Source: JAGVSR01 sp963825555
Lineage (GTDB): Bacteria > Pseudomonadota > Alphaproteobacteria > Rhizobiales > Hyphomicrobiaceae
Direction of reading: 5' to 3'
NCBI GenBank assembly: GCA_963825555.1
Contig: CAWGTZ010000015.1
Location: 248,001 to 312,000, forward strand
Length of the DNA: 64,000 nucleotides
Every line of letters starts with the position of its first letter. Position 1 is the stretch's first letter. Below, piece by piece: positions 37,410 to 46,363 of this stretch. The notes under the pieces were generated by a model. That model made no database searches and was not told the DNA's origin. It was given only the letters and a program-made list of their open reading frames with translations. The position numbers and the translations under genes were made by a program.

Positions 37410-37593
37410 CTGTTTTACCGCAATGCTACCCTGTCGCCCTCGACAGATGCGCCCAAAAATGCTGCACTGCGAAAATAAAGTCGCGCGCTCGTGTCGCGGA
37501 CACAGGCCCCGGTCGGAGCGTTAACGGCTTTGGAGGGGTGGCAGCCTTAACATCACGCTGCCTGAAATCGCAGACGCCGGAGAACGCCTTTTC

Positions 37594-38946
37594 ATGTCGT
37601 CTTATACGGCAGACAAGAAAGTTTTTATAAAGACGTTCGGATGCCAGATGAACGTCTATGACAGCGAGCGCATGGGTGAAGCGCTGGCGGCTGACGGCTA
37701 TGTGGAGACGAGTGAAGTCGAGGAGGCCGATCTCGTCATTCTCAATACCTGCCACATTCGTGAGAAGGCGGCCGAGAAGGTCTATTCGGATCTGGGCCGC
37801 ATTCGTGACGTGCGAGACGCGCGTCGCCGCGCCGGCAAAGACACGCTCGTTACCGTCGCGGGCTGCGTTGCCCAGGCGGAGGGGGCGGAGATCTCGCGGC
37901 GCGCACCGGTGGTCGATCTGGTCGTCGGCCCGCAGAGCTATCACCGCTTGCCGGATCTTCTGAAAAAGCGCAGCGCCACGGGTGAGCGCATCGTCGAGAC
38001 GGCCTTCCCCGAGGAAGAGAAGTTCGCGCATTTGGCGCCTGCTCGTCAGGTCCGCTCGGCAACAGCGTTTCTGACCATCCAGGAAGGTTGCGACAAGTTC
38101 TGCACGTTCTGCGTCGTGCCCTATACGCGCGGGATGGAGTATTCCCGCTCCGTCGCCGATCTGGAAAAAGAGGCGCGTGCACTGGTTGGCAAGGGCGTGC
38201 GAGAACTCACGCTGCTCGGCCAGAACGTGAATGCCTATCACGGAGCCCTGCGTGATGGATCGGAGGCGACGCTTTCAGGCCTCATTTCGCATCTGGCGCG
38301 CATCGACGGGCTGGAGCGCATCCGCTACACGACCAGCCACCCTCGCAACATGAGCGACGATCTCATCGCCGCGCATGCCGAAGAGCCCAAGCTGATGCCT
38401 TATCTGCATCTGCCGGTGCAGTCCGGGTCGGATCGCATCCTGGCGGCCATGAATCGTAAGCACACGGCTGAGGAATACCTGCGCGTCGTTGAGCGTATCC
38501 GGGCGGTCCGCCCGGATATCGCCCTGTCGACCGATATGATCGTCGGCTTCCCCGGCGAGACGGAGGCGGACTTCGAGGCCACGATGGACCTCGTCAAGGC
38601 AGTCGGCTTCGCCCAGTCGTTCTCGTTCAAATACAGCCCGCGCCCTGGTACGCCCGCTGCCAACATGGACGACCAGGTGCCCGAAGCTGTGAAGTCGGAG
38701 CGCCTCGCCCGGCTGCAGTACCTGCTGACGGACCAGCAGGAGCGGTTCAATGCGCTGACCGTGGGGCGGACGGTGCCCGTGCTGTTCGAGCGGCGCGCTC
38801 GCAACAACCGCTATCTCGTTGGCCGGTCACCGTATTTACAGCTCGTGCAGGTCGAGGGCGACAGTGCCCTTCTGGGCCGGACGCTGCCGGTGGATATCCA
38901 GGGACACGGGCCGGGCAGTCTTTCCGGTGTCATCGCGGGACACTAA
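37594..38946 (+). CDS. miaB: tRNA-2-methylthio-N6-dimethylallyladenosine synthase MiaB
   Basis: 450 residues, a radical-SAM methylthiotransferase that converts i6A37 to ms2i6A37. The UPF0004 domain has three cluster cysteines in TFGCQMN, NTCHIRE and VAGCVAQ. The radical-SAM motif is CDKFCTFCVVPY (CX3CX2C), and a TRAM domain (about 380-445) closes the protein. LPVQSGSDRILAAMNR is another family mark. The ATG has GGAGA 10 nt upstream. Confidence 0.97.
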   Translation: MSSYTADKKVFIKTFGCQMNVYDSERMGEALAADGYVETSEVEEADLVILNTCHIREKAAEKVYSDLGRIRDVRDARRRAGKDTLVTVAGCVAQAEGAEISRRAPVVDLVVGPQSYHRLPDLLKKRSATGERIVETAFPEEEKFAHLAPARQVRSATAFLTIQEGCDKFCTFCVVPYTRGMEYSRSVADLEKEARALVGKGVRELTLLGQNVNAYHGALRDGSEATLSGLISHLARIDGLERIRYTTSHPRNMSDDLIAAHAEEPKLMPYLHLPVQSGSDRILAAMNRKHTAEEYLRVVERIRAVRPDIALSTDMIVGFPGETEADFEATMDLVKAVGFAQSFSFKYSPRPGTPAANMDDQVPEAVKSERLARLQYLLTDQQERFNALTVGRTVPVLFERRARNNRYLVGRSPYLQLVQVEGDSALLGRTLPVDIQGHGPGSLSGVIAGH

Positions 38947-39077
38947 CAATCCGAATTCGACCTCTGTCCCCGTGTCTCGGTGCGGGGGATATTTGCCAAC
39001 AGGCGGCCCCGCCTTATGATGGGGCTTCGAGGCCGGTGCGGGCAATTCGGCTGCCAGCGGGCCCCAGGAGATCGTGT

Positions 39078-40097
39078 TTGACCGGATATCGCGGGCAACC
39101 CGTGCCGGGCGCCGGAAAGGCGTCCAAGTCGCAGGCGGCAGATGCGCGCCTCGTCATCCCCTTCGAGGACAATCGCGCGCTCACCCGGGCGCTGGGCCAG
39201 TATGATGCCCATCTGGCGCTGCTGGAGGATCGCCTCGGCATAGAGGCTCATCCGCACGGCAACGTCATCACCCTGAAAGGCGCGGAAGCGGCTTGCACGC
39301 TGGCACGCGCGGTTCTGGAGGATGTCTACAAGCGGGCGCTGAAAGGCGAGACGATCAGCGCTGGAGACTTCGAAGGGCTGATCCGCCATGCGCGCCAGGA
39401 GACGGCGGCATCCCCGGGCGAAGCGCAATCCCAGGCGCAGATAACCACGCGGCGGCGGAACGTGAAGGCCCGTACTCCGGCGCAAAGCGCCTACATTCGC
39501 GCGCTGGACAAGGTCGACCTTGTGTTCGGCATCGGCCCGGCCGGAACCGGCAAGACCTATTTGGCGGTCGCCTACGCGGCTCAGTGCCTGGAACGCGGGC
39601 TCGTGGAGCGCATCATTCTTTCGCGTCCTGCCGTGGAGGCGGGCGAGCGCCTGGGCTTCCTGCCAGGTGATATGCGCGAGAAGGTCGATCCCTATTTGCG
39701 CCCACTCTATGATGCGCTCGACGACGTCCTGCCACCGGAGAAGGTGGAGCGCGATATCGAACTCGGGGTCATTGAAATTGCGCCGCTCGCCTTCATGCGC
39801 GGACGCACACTGGCGAATGCTTTCGTCATTCTCGACGAAGCGCAGAACACGACGCCGATGCAGATGAAGATGTTTCTGACCCGTCTTGGCGAGAACTCCA
39901 AGATGGTCATCACCGGTGACCCGTCGCAAATCGATCTGCCCCCCGGCGTCAAGTCAGGGCTCGATGAGGCGGTGAATCTTCTATCGGGCGTACCGGGCAT
40001 CGAAGCCGTGCGGTTCTCCCAGTCGGACGTCGTTCGCCGCGATCTCGTGGCTCGAATCGTCGAGGCTTACGATCGCGCAACAGGGAAGACGGGCTGA
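39078..40097 (+). CDS. phoH: PhoH family ATPase
   Basis: 339 residues from TTG 39078, with AGGAG 7 nt upstream; the frame continues to a GTG at 39036 without a ribosome site. Walker A is GIGPAGTGKT, Walker B is FVILDEAQNTT, and SRPAVEAGERLGFLPGD is the PhoH mark. The N-terminal region has a KH-like RNA-binding flavour (GNVITLKGAE). PhoH proteins of this type lie beside ybeY and are implicated in RNA metabolism. The stop overlaps the ybeY start (TGATG). Confidence 0.93.
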   Translation: MTGYRGQPVPGAGKASKSQAADARLVIPFEDNRALTRALGQYDAHLALLEDRLGIEAHPHGNVITLKGAEAACTLARAVLEDVYKRALKGETISAGDFEGLIRHARQETAASPGEAQSQAQITTRRRNVKARTPAQSAYIRALDKVDLVFGIGPAGTGKTYLAVAYAAQCLERGLVERIILSRPAVEAGERLGFLPGDMREKVDPYLRPLYDALDDVLPPEKVERDIELGVIEIAPLAFMRGRTLANAFVILDEAQNTTPMQMKMFLTRLGENSKMVITGDPSQIDLPPGVKSGLDEAVNLLSGVPGIEAVRFSQSDVVRRDLVARIVEAYDRATGKTG

Positions 40098-40648
40098 TGC
40101 CCTCATCCGACCCTAGCTCTCGAAGTCCGGCGCCGCAGAGCGCCGATGACTCGTGGCTAGGCGTCGATGTTGTCTTCGAAGATGACGACTGGCCTGATCC
40201 GGACCAGATAACCGATCTGATTGCGGAAGCGAGTGCCGCACTGGCCGCCCACGGCCAGATGCACGGCCTCGGGGCCAGCGAGGCGTGTGTGGCGTTGTCG
40301 AGCGATGCCGAGGTGCGCAAGCTCAATGCGGACTATCGCGGCCTGGACAAAGCGACGAATGTGCTCTCCTTTCCGGCCCCAGTGGCGCCCGTGCCCCAGC
40401 CGGTACGCTTCCTCGGCGATGTGGTGCTGGCGCGAGAGACCGTTGAGCGTGAAGCTACTGAACGCGGCATCCCGTTTGCGGACCACTTGCGTCACCTGAC
40501 TGTCCACGGTCTGCTCCATCTCTTGGGCTACGATCATGAGACAGATGCGCAGGCCGCCGAGATGGAAGGCATCGAAACCCAGATACTCGCGCGACTTGGT
40601 ATTGCCGATCCCTACGGCGACGGCGACGAAGGGCTGCTGCGCCCCTGA
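40097..40648 (+). CDS. ybeY: Endoribonuclease YbeY (16S rRNA maturation factor)
   Basis: 183 residues. The zinc site is complete: HGLLHLLGYDH (about 137-147, H-x3-H-x5-H pattern). LNADYRGLDKATNVLSFP is the other family mark. YbeY takes part in 3'-end maturation of 16S rRNA and ribosome quality control. It is translationally coupled to phoH and followed by corC 46 bp later. Confidence 0.96.
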   Translation: MPSSDPSSRSPAPQSADDSWLGVDVVFEDDDWPDPDQITDLIAEASAALAAHGQMHGLGASEACVALSSDAEVRKLNADYRGLDKATNVLSFPAPVAPVPQPVRFLGDVVLARETVEREATERGIPFADHLRHLTVHGLLHLLGYDHETDAQAAEMEGIETQILARLGIADPYGDGDEGLLRP

Positions 40649-40693
40649 TTGCGCTGAATTTGACAAGCTCCCCCACCCCGAACCGGAACGACC

Positions 40694-41770
40694 ATGACCA
40701 CCGACGACAAAGCCTCGAAACCCGTAACGGCGGACCCGCCAGCCGAAGAGCGCAAGGGTGCGAGTTCCTCTGCGTGGATTTCGGCACTACTGACGCGTCT
40801 GGGATTGCAGAGTGGGCCAACGCTGCGGGCGACGCTGGAGGATGCGCTAAAGTCCGGCGGCGAGGCAGGCCAACAGTTCAGCGCCGAAGAGCGCGAAATG
40901 CTGATCCGGCTGTTGCGTTTTGGCGCAAGCCGGGTCGACGATATCATGGTTCCTCGGGCCGACATCATCGCCGTGGAGGAAAGCGAGCCGATCGGTGAGG
41001 TCGTGCGGCTTTTCGAAGAGGCGGGCATTTCGCGCATCCCGATTTATCACGAGACTCTCGATGATCCGCGCGGGATGGTGCACATCAAGGATCTGTTTCG
41101 TTGGATGTCGGCGGAAGCGGCGGGCCGGGCTTTGGTCGAGCCCCGCCTCAAGGGCGAGGCGAGAGCCGCTGCGCTCAAGACGGCAGCCGAGGCGGAAGCC
41201 GCAGGGGGCGATGATCGGCGGCTCGATCTGTCGCTCGTCGATCTGAGGCGGCCCATCTCGGCGGCCAAGATCCGCCGACCCGTGCTGTACGTGCCGCCGT
41301 CAATGCCCGCGATGAGCCTTCTCATCCGGATGCAGACTTCGCGCGTGCACATGGCCCTGGTGGTCGACGAGTACGGCGGCACGGACGGCCTCGTGACCAT
41401 CGAGGACCTCGTTGAGCAGATCGTCGGCGAAATCGAGGACGAGCACGATGAGGCGGAAGACGAGCACGTTGTGGAGGATCCCAAGCTGGGCCTCATCGCA
41501 TCGGGACGCACGCCCGTGAGCGAACTGGAGGAACTGTTCGCGCTCAAGCTGCTGACCCCTGACGAGCAGGAGGATATCGACACGCTTGGCGGTCTCGTTT
41601 TCCAGATCGTTGGTCGTGTGCCAACTCGTGGCGAGGTGATCCGGCATGCCTCCGGACTCGAATTCGAGATCCTGGAAGCGGACCCGCGTCGGGTGAAGCG
41701 TTTGCGCATCCATCGGCCAAAGCCGGTGACTCCCGTCGGCGGTACGGCTGGAACCACGGGTTCGGCGTGA
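40694..41770 (+). CDS. corC: CBS-domain CorC/HlyC-type protein
   Basis: 358 residues. Two CBS domains (about 80-150 and 205-270) with DDIMVPRADIIAVEESEPI and LVVDEYGGTDGLVTIEDLVEQIVGEIEDEHD in parts, followed by a CorC/HlyC C-terminal domain (about 280-350) with LGGLVFQIVGRVPTRGE. There is no membrane domain, so it resembles the soluble CorC proteins linked to Mg2+/Co2+ efflux. An acidic/alanine insert (about 150-175) separates the CBS domains. Its stop overlaps the GTG start of lnt by four bases. Confidence 0.93.
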   Translation: MTTDDKASKPVTADPPAEERKGASSSAWISALLTRLGLQSGPTLRATLEDALKSGGEAGQQFSAEEREMLIRLLRFGASRVDDIMVPRADIIAVEESEPIGEVVRLFEEAGISRIPIYHETLDDPRGMVHIKDLFRWMSAEAAGRALVEPRLKGEARAAALKTAAEAEAAGGDDRRLDLSLVDLRRPISAAKIRRPVLYVPPSMPAMSLLIRMQTSRVHMALVVDEYGGTDGLVTIEDLVEQIVGEIEDEHDEAEDEHVVEDPKLGLIASGRTPVSELEELFALKLLTPDEQEDIDTLGGLVFQIVGRVPTRGEVIRHASGLEFEILEADPRRVKRLRIHRPKPVTPVGGTAGTTGSA

Positions 41771-43410
41771 GCGCTCCTGCAATGATAGCCGGGTTACGGC
41801 AGCGTGTTGCGAATGCGCGCGGCTGGCGGCGCGCCGGCGTGGCGATGCTGGCCGGACTGTTGTCTGTGCTGGCCTTGGCGCCGTTCTTTGTCGCACCGGT
41901 CCTGTTTCTCACGCTGCCAGTTCTCGTCTGGCTCATCGCACCAGAGCGTGGTGCCATGTCCCGACGCAATGATCTCTGGCGGGCCTTCAAGGACGGCTGG
42001 TGGTTCGGCTTCGGCTATTTCTTCGCCGGCCTTTTCTGGGTCGGAGAAGCTTTTCTCGTCGAGGCGGAAATCTTCGGTTGGCTTCTGCCGTTTGCGGTAA
42101 CGCTGCTGCCGGCGGGATTGGCGTTGTTCTATGGCGCGGCGGCGGCTGTGACGCGGGCTTTGTGGCGGCCCGGACTTGCTGGCCTGCTCATCATGGCGGT
42201 CGTTTTCGCGGCAGCCGAATGGCTCCGTGGGCACATCCTCACGGGCTTCCCCTGGAACGTGCTCGGCTATGCGCTGACGGCGCCCGTTGAACTGATGCAG
42301 TCGGCCGGCCTTGTGGGGATTTATGGTCTGACTTTGTGGACGGTTGTGATCTTCGCGGCTCCGCTGGTATTGGCAGCCGAGACCAGCCGCCAAGGCTCGG
42401 AGCTGTCGAGATACGGGGCCGGTGCGGTGCTCGCGCTCGGACCGCTGCTGGCTGCGTTTGCCTATGGCGCCTTGGTCCTCGCGCCGGCGAAGCCCGACAA
42501 TGCTGAAGCGCCGCGGCTGCGCATCGTGCAGCCGAGTGTCCCGCAGCGCGAGAAATGGATGCCCGAGAAGCAGGCGGAGATCTTCGCACTGCATCTAGAT
42601 CTGTCGCGGCGCAACTCGCAGGGCGTGGAGGACGGGCTGGCGGGAATCTCGCTGGTCGTTTGGCCGGAAGCGGCAATGCCTTTCCGCCCGCTGGAGCACC
42701 CCGAAGCTTTGAATGCCATCGGTGATCTCCTGCCCGATCCGGGTACGATTCTTCTCTCCGGGGGCCTGCGCGTGGAGCCGACGATCGCAGAGGCGGGTCA
42801 TTCGCGCGAGGCCTTCAACAGTCTGCTCGCCATCTCCGATACCGGGCAGGTGTCCGCCATCTACGATAAGATCCATCTGGTGCCATTTGGGGAGTATCTC
42901 CCCCTGCAACCCGTGCTCGAGGCGATCGGACTGCAGCAGCTGACCAAGCGGCGCGGCGGCTTCGCATCCGGACCCAATCCCCGCCCTCTCCTCGCCCTAC
43001 CCGGGCTGCCCCCCATTGCCGGGCTGATCTGCTATGAGGCCATCTTCCCGGCCGCGGTGGTGCAAGGAGATGAGCGCCCAGGCCTTCTGGTCAACGTGAC
43101 CAACGACGGATGGTTCGGGAACACCACCGGGCCTCGCCAGCATCTCCATCAGGCCCGGGTGCGGGCGGTCGAAGAGGGATTGCCGATGATCCGGGCAGCC
43201 AACAATGGTATCTCGGCTGTGATTGATGCGAATGGTCGCATCCTGGCCTCGCTCGGGCTCAATGTCCGTGGCGTGATCGATGCTGCCGTCCCTCCGGCCC
43301 GGGCCGCTCCTCCGTATGCGGCTTGGGGAGATTGGCTTTTTCTGCTGAATGCGATGTTTTTCCTTATCGGGGCATGGCTGAGTTCCAGAAACTTAGAGCA
43401 ACGGCAATAA
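41767..43410 (+). CDS. lnt: Apolipoprotein N-acyltransferase Lnt
   Basis: 547 residues from GTG 41767. An N-terminal part with about seven membrane helices precedes a nitrilase domain. The catalytic triad is visible: Glu in VVWPEAAMPF, Lys in YDKIHLVPFGEYLPL and Cys in GLICYEAIFP. It adds the third acyl chain to lipoproteins in the inner membrane; LemA and the first L,D-transpeptidase of this window would be clients. Confidence 0.96.
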   Translation: MSAPAMIAGLRQRVANARGWRRAGVAMLAGLLSVLALAPFFVAPVLFLTLPVLVWLIAPERGAMSRRNDLWRAFKDGWWFGFGYFFAGLFWVGEAFLVEAEIFGWLLPFAVTLLPAGLALFYGAAAAVTRALWRPGLAGLLIMAVVFAAAEWLRGHILTGFPWNVLGYALTAPVELMQSAGLVGIYGLTLWTVVIFAAPLVLAAETSRQGSELSRYGAGAVLALGPLLAAFAYGALVLAPAKPDNAEAPRLRIVQPSVPQREKWMPEKQAEIFALHLDLSRRNSQGVEDGLAGISLVVWPEAAMPFRPLEHPEALNAIGDLLPDPGTILLSGGLRVEPTIAEAGHSREAFNSLLAISDTGQVSAIYDKIHLVPFGEYLPLQPVLEAIGLQQLTKRRGGFASGPNPRPLLALPGLPPIAGLICYEAIFPAAVVQGDERPGLLVNVTNDGWFGNTTGPRQHLHQARVRAVEEGLPMIRAANNGISAVIDANGRILASLGLNVRGVIDAAVPPARAAPPYAAWGDWLFLLNAMFFLIGAWLSSRNLEQRQ

Positions 43411-43528
43411 GCTGGTGTTTCTCATGATCGGAGCTCGGCTCTGACCCTAGGTTGACGGAACCGGGTTCCGCACCTAGGAATTGCCCTCGCTTGGGCATTT
43501 GAAGACGGCCAATCAAGGAAACGACAGC

Positions 43529-44011
43529 GTGTCCCAGAAGTCGAACGTGGAAGTCCTGGTCGACGAAGGCGAGGATCGCGGAAATTCGCGGCGAGCCAAC
43601 CCGATAGATAAGCATGTGGGCGAGCGTGTCCGCCTGCGCCGCATGTTGCTGGGTATGAGTCAGGAGCGCCTCGGCGAACAGCTGGGTTTGACGTTCCAGC
43701 AGGTGCAGAAATACGAAAAGGGCGTCAACCGCATCGGCGCGAGCCGGCTTTTCGATCTCGCTCACGTGCTCGGTGTGCCGATCCAGTTCTTTTATGAGGA
43801 AATGCCGGCCAGCCTTTCTGGAGACCTGCCGGCTCCGGGGTTTGCGGATGCTCCGGGCCAAGGCTTTGTCTCGGAATTTCTGACGAGCCGCGACGCCGTG
43901 GAGTTGAGCAAGGCATTCGCGCGCATCCAAGACCCACGGGTGCGCAGATCGATCGTCGAATTGGTGCGTGCCATCGCTGGCGAAGACACGACACAAAGCA
44001 AGCCCGAATAG
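43529..44011 (+). CDS. XRE-family transcriptional regulator
   Basis: 160 residues from GTG 43529, with AGGA 9 nt upstream. The helix-turn-helix domain (about 25-85) contains GERVRLRRMLLGMSQERLGEQLGLTF, QQVQKYEKGVNRI and RLFDLAHVLGVPIQFFYEEM. The C-terminal region (about 110-150) with FARIQDPRVRRSIVELVRAI may be a dimer helix. This is the conserved lnt-xre-metK regulator of Rhizobiales; its targets are not known from sequence. Confidence 0.9.
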   Translation: MSQKSNVEVLVDEGEDRGNSRRANPIDKHVGERVRLRRMLLGMSQERLGEQLGLTFQQVQKYEKGVNRIGASRLFDLAHVLGVPIQFFYEEMPASLSGDLPAPGFADAPGQGFVSEFLTSRDAVELSKAFARIQDPRVRRSIVELVRAIAGEDTTQSKPE

Positions 44012-44023
44012 GTGAATGTGGAA

Positions 44024-44098
44024 CTCATTCGCCTGCCCGTCTGGCGGTGAGCCGGTGATGCTGCGCTTGACCCGACCCGTAAAGGCTGCAAAACAGCC
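44024..44098 (+). promoter_or_regulatory. Structured metK leader (candidate)
   Basis: Two hairpins fill the gap between the regulator and metK. The first pairs CTCATTCGCC (44024-44033) with GGCGGTGAG (44043-44051), one bulged T. The second is GGCTG-CAAAA-CAGCC (44084-44098). A SAM-responsive leader before metK would make sense, but I cannot match a known SAM riboswitch consensus, and the first hairpin may simply end the regulator transcript. Confidence 0.4.
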
Positions 44099-44119
44099 GC
44101 CGAACAATCCGAACTTGAA

Positions 44120-45352
44120 ATGACGCTTGAGAACGCGAGGACCATCGTGACGCGCAAGTCTTTCTTATTTACCAGTGAATCGGTGTCCGAGGGGCATCCC
44201 GACAAAGTCTGTGATCGTATTTCCGACGAGGTGGTGGACGCCTTCTATCGCGAGAGCCTTGCGGCCAATCTCGACCCTTGGGCCATTCGTGCCGCGTGTG
44301 AAACATTGGCCACGACACAGCGCGTCGTCATAGCCGGTGAATATTCGAACACGCCACGAACCGTGACTGTCGCGATGCTTCAGGACATCGCCCGCAAGGC
44401 GATCAAGGACATCGGCTACGAACAGGACGGCTTCCACTGGGCCAACTGCAACATCGAGGTTCTTCTGCACGGCCAGTCGGTCGACATTGCCGCTGGTGTC
44501 GATGCCAAGCAACCCACGAACAAGGAAGAGGGCGCCGGCGACCAGGGCATCATGTTCGGCTATGCCTGCACCGACACGCCCGAGTTGATGCCCGCGCCGA
44601 TCTACTACAGCCATAAGATCCTTCATGACCTCGCCAAAGCCCGCAAGTCGAAGGAGGGCGATGCCGCCCAGCTCGGCCCCGACTCCAAGAGCCAGGTGAC
44701 GGTGCGTTACGAGGATGGCAAGCCGGTCGGCATCACGCAGATCGTCGTTTCGCACCAGCACGTTGTCGAGGATCTCTCCTCCAAGCAGGTGCGTGATATC
44801 ATTGAGCCTTACGTGCGCAAGGCGCTGCCCGACGGCTGGGTGACCAAAGACACGGTCTGGCATATCAATCCGACGGGGAAGTTCTTCATTGGCGGCCCCG
44901 ACGGGGATTGCGGCCTTACCGGCCGCAAGATCATCGTCGATACCTATGGCGGTATGGCTCCCCACGGTGGCGGCGCCTTCTCGGGCAAGGATCCGACCAA
45001 GGTGGACCGCTCGGCCGCCTATGCGGCCCGTTATCTGGCCAAGAACGTGGTGGCGGCCGGTCTTGCCGAGCGCTGCACGATCCAGCTCTCCTATGCCATC
45101 GGCGTGGCGCGTCCTTTGTCGATTTATGTCGATACACATGGGACGGGCAAGGTCGATGAGGCGGCGCTCGAGTCGGCGCTGGGCAAGGTCATGGACCTGT
45201 CCCCCCGTGGTATCCGCACACAGCTTGATCTCAACAAACCGATTTACGCTCGCACGGCCGCCTACGGTCATTTCGGCCGGGCGCCGGATGCGGACGGCGG
45301 GTTCTCCTGGGAGCGCACCGATCTCGCCGATAAGATTAAGGCCGCCGTTTAA
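44120..45352 (+). CDS. metK: S-adenosylmethionine synthetase
   Basis: 410 residues. It makes SAM from methionine and ATP, feeding the methyltransferases of the window (TrmB, MiaB, TPMT). Signatures are SEGHPDKVCD, GAGDQGIMFGYA and the P-loop GGGAFSGKDPTKVDRSAAY. The ATG at 44120 is chosen; a GTG at 44150 (with GAGG upstream) would also fit. A large hairpin follows the gene. Confidence 0.97.
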   Translation: MTLENARTIVTRKSFLFTSESVSEGHPDKVCDRISDEVVDAFYRESLAANLDPWAIRAACETLATTQRVVIAGEYSNTPRTVTVAMLQDIARKAIKDIGYEQDGFHWANCNIEVLLHGQSVDIAAGVDAKQPTNKEEGAGDQGIMFGYACTDTPELMPAPIYYSHKILHDLAKARKSKEGDAAQLGPDSKSQVTVRYEDGKPVGITQIVVSHQHVVEDLSSKQVRDIIEPYVRKALPDGWVTKDTVWHINPTGKFFIGGPDGDCGLTGRKIIVDTYGGMAPHGGGAFSGKDPTKVDRSAAYAARYLAKNVVAAGLAERCTIQLSYAIGVARPLSIYVDTHGTGKVDEAALESALGKVMDLSPRGIRTQLDLNKPIYARTAAYGHFGRAPDADGGFSWERTDLADKIKAAV

Positions 45353-45384
45353 GCCCCTGACGGTGAAGGCAGAAGAGGTGACAG

Positions 45385-45410
45385 CGGCCGCGGGCGGGAT
45401 CCCGCGGCCG
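45385..45410 (+). other. GC-rich hairpin between metK and trmB
   Basis: CGGCCGCGGG (45385-45394) pairs perfectly with CCCGCGGCCG (45401-45410) around a 6-base loop, 33 bp after the metK stop. No T-run follows, so it is more likely an mRNA stabiliser or processing site than a full terminator. Confidence 0.5.
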
Positions 45411-45451
45411 TTCGTGCATCAGGCAAACCGATTGTGGGAAACGGCCGCAGC

Positions 45452-46156
45452 ATGACGGAAGAGGCGTCGAGACCGCCGCGGGACGACCTGAGATCGTTCG
45501 GGCGCAAGCGCGGCCGCAAACCCAGCCCGCGCCAGCGGCGGCTGTGGGAGCAGGTGCTGCCGCACTGCCGGGTCGATCTCGAAAGACTGGCGGACGGGCC
45601 CCTGCAGGCGATGTTCGAACCGCCCGTCCGGGAGGTCTGGCTCGAGGTGGGCTTCGGTGGAGCCGAGCATCTGATTCATCAAGCCAAACGCCACCCCGAC
45701 GTCGGTTTTATCGGCTGCGAGCCGTTCGAGGATGGCGTCATCAAGGCTCTGACGGCGATCAAGGAAGGGGGCATTGGAAACGTCCGAATCCATGCGGATG
45801 ATGTCCGCCCTCTTGTGCGTGCTCTGCCGCGGCAATCGATCGGACTTGTTTTCGTCCTTTTTCCAGACCCTTGGCCTAAGGCGCGGCATGCCAAACGGCG
45901 GCTCGTCTCACGGCCGTTCCTGGATCTACTGGCGCACGTGATGAAACCGGGTGCTGAACTAAAGATCGCGACCGACATTGATGCGTACGCGCGCACCGTT
46001 ATCGAGGCGGCCATGCCCCATCCTGCGTTCGTTTGGACCGCAACGACGGCGGAGGATTGGCGCCGTCCGTGGCCGGACTGGCCGGGGACCCGCTACGAAG
46101 CGAAGGCAATTCGAGAAGGTCGCCGGCCGATGTTCCTCACGTTCCGGCGTCGATGA
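45452..46156 (+). CDS. trmB: tRNA (guanine-N7-)-methyltransferase TrmB
   Basis: 234 residues from ATG 45452. It methylates G46 in the variable loop of tRNA. VWLEVGFGGAEHLIHQAKRHPDVGFIGCEPF is the SAM-binding region (key residues E-x-G-x-G, E for ribose), and LVFVLFPDPWPKARHAKRRL holds the PDPWPK substrate motif. The N-terminus is basic (GRKRGRKPSPRQRRL), fitting tRNA binding. Only a weak ribosome site is visible. Confidence 0.96.
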   Translation: MTEEASRPPRDDLRSFGRKRGRKPSPRQRRLWEQVLPHCRVDLERLADGPLQAMFEPPVREVWLEVGFGGAEHLIHQAKRHPDVGFIGCEPFEDGVIKALTAIKEGGIGNVRIHADDVRPLVRALPRQSIGLVFVLFPDPWPKARHAKRRLVSRPFLDLLAHVMKPGAELKIATDIDAYARTVIEAAMPHPAFVWTATTAEDWRRPWPDWPGTRYEAKAIREGRRPMFLTFRRR

Positions 46157-46225
46157 GTGCCGGCGCGTCGCGCACCTCTCTGCAAAAAAAGTTCGGTAAA
46201 CGGGGAAAAACTCGGCAATTCGATC

Positions 46226-46254
46226 TTGCCACAATCGGCTCCATTGCGTAGTTT
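46226..46254 (+). promoter_or_regulatory. Candidate promoter of the rimP-nusA-infB operon
   Basis: TTGCCA (46226-46231), a 17-base spacer and TAGTTT (46249-46254) would start transcription about 25 bases before the leader terminator. The match is moderate and rests on position and spacing. Confidence 0.3.
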
Positions 46255-46283
46255 GACGTTGCTCATGATCATCTCAACTCTTG

Positions 46284-46318
46284 AGAGTGGGCCCGCAAGG
46301 GTCCGCTCTTTTTGTTTT
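46284..46318 (+). terminator. Intrinsic terminator / attenuator in the rimP leader
   Basis: AGAGTGGGCCC (46284-46294) pairs with GGGTCCGCTCT (46299-46309) over 11 positions, including T-G pairs, closed by a GCAA tetraloop. T-rich TTTTTGTTTT follows directly. It ends 46 bp before rimP. It lies after trmB and ahead of the whole rimP-nusA-ylxR-infB operon, so it can end the trmB message or attenuate the operon, plausibly under control of NusA itself. Confidence 0.85.
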
Positions 46319-46363
46319 GATGGCCTGAGATCGGAACTCTGCAACGGAACCGGCTCGAGCGAG

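Noticed and set aside
44012..44119. Known SAM-II or SAM/SAH riboswitch before metK
   Set aside because: I could not align the conserved core of either class. Only generic hairpins are visible, so it is listed as an unassigned structured leader.
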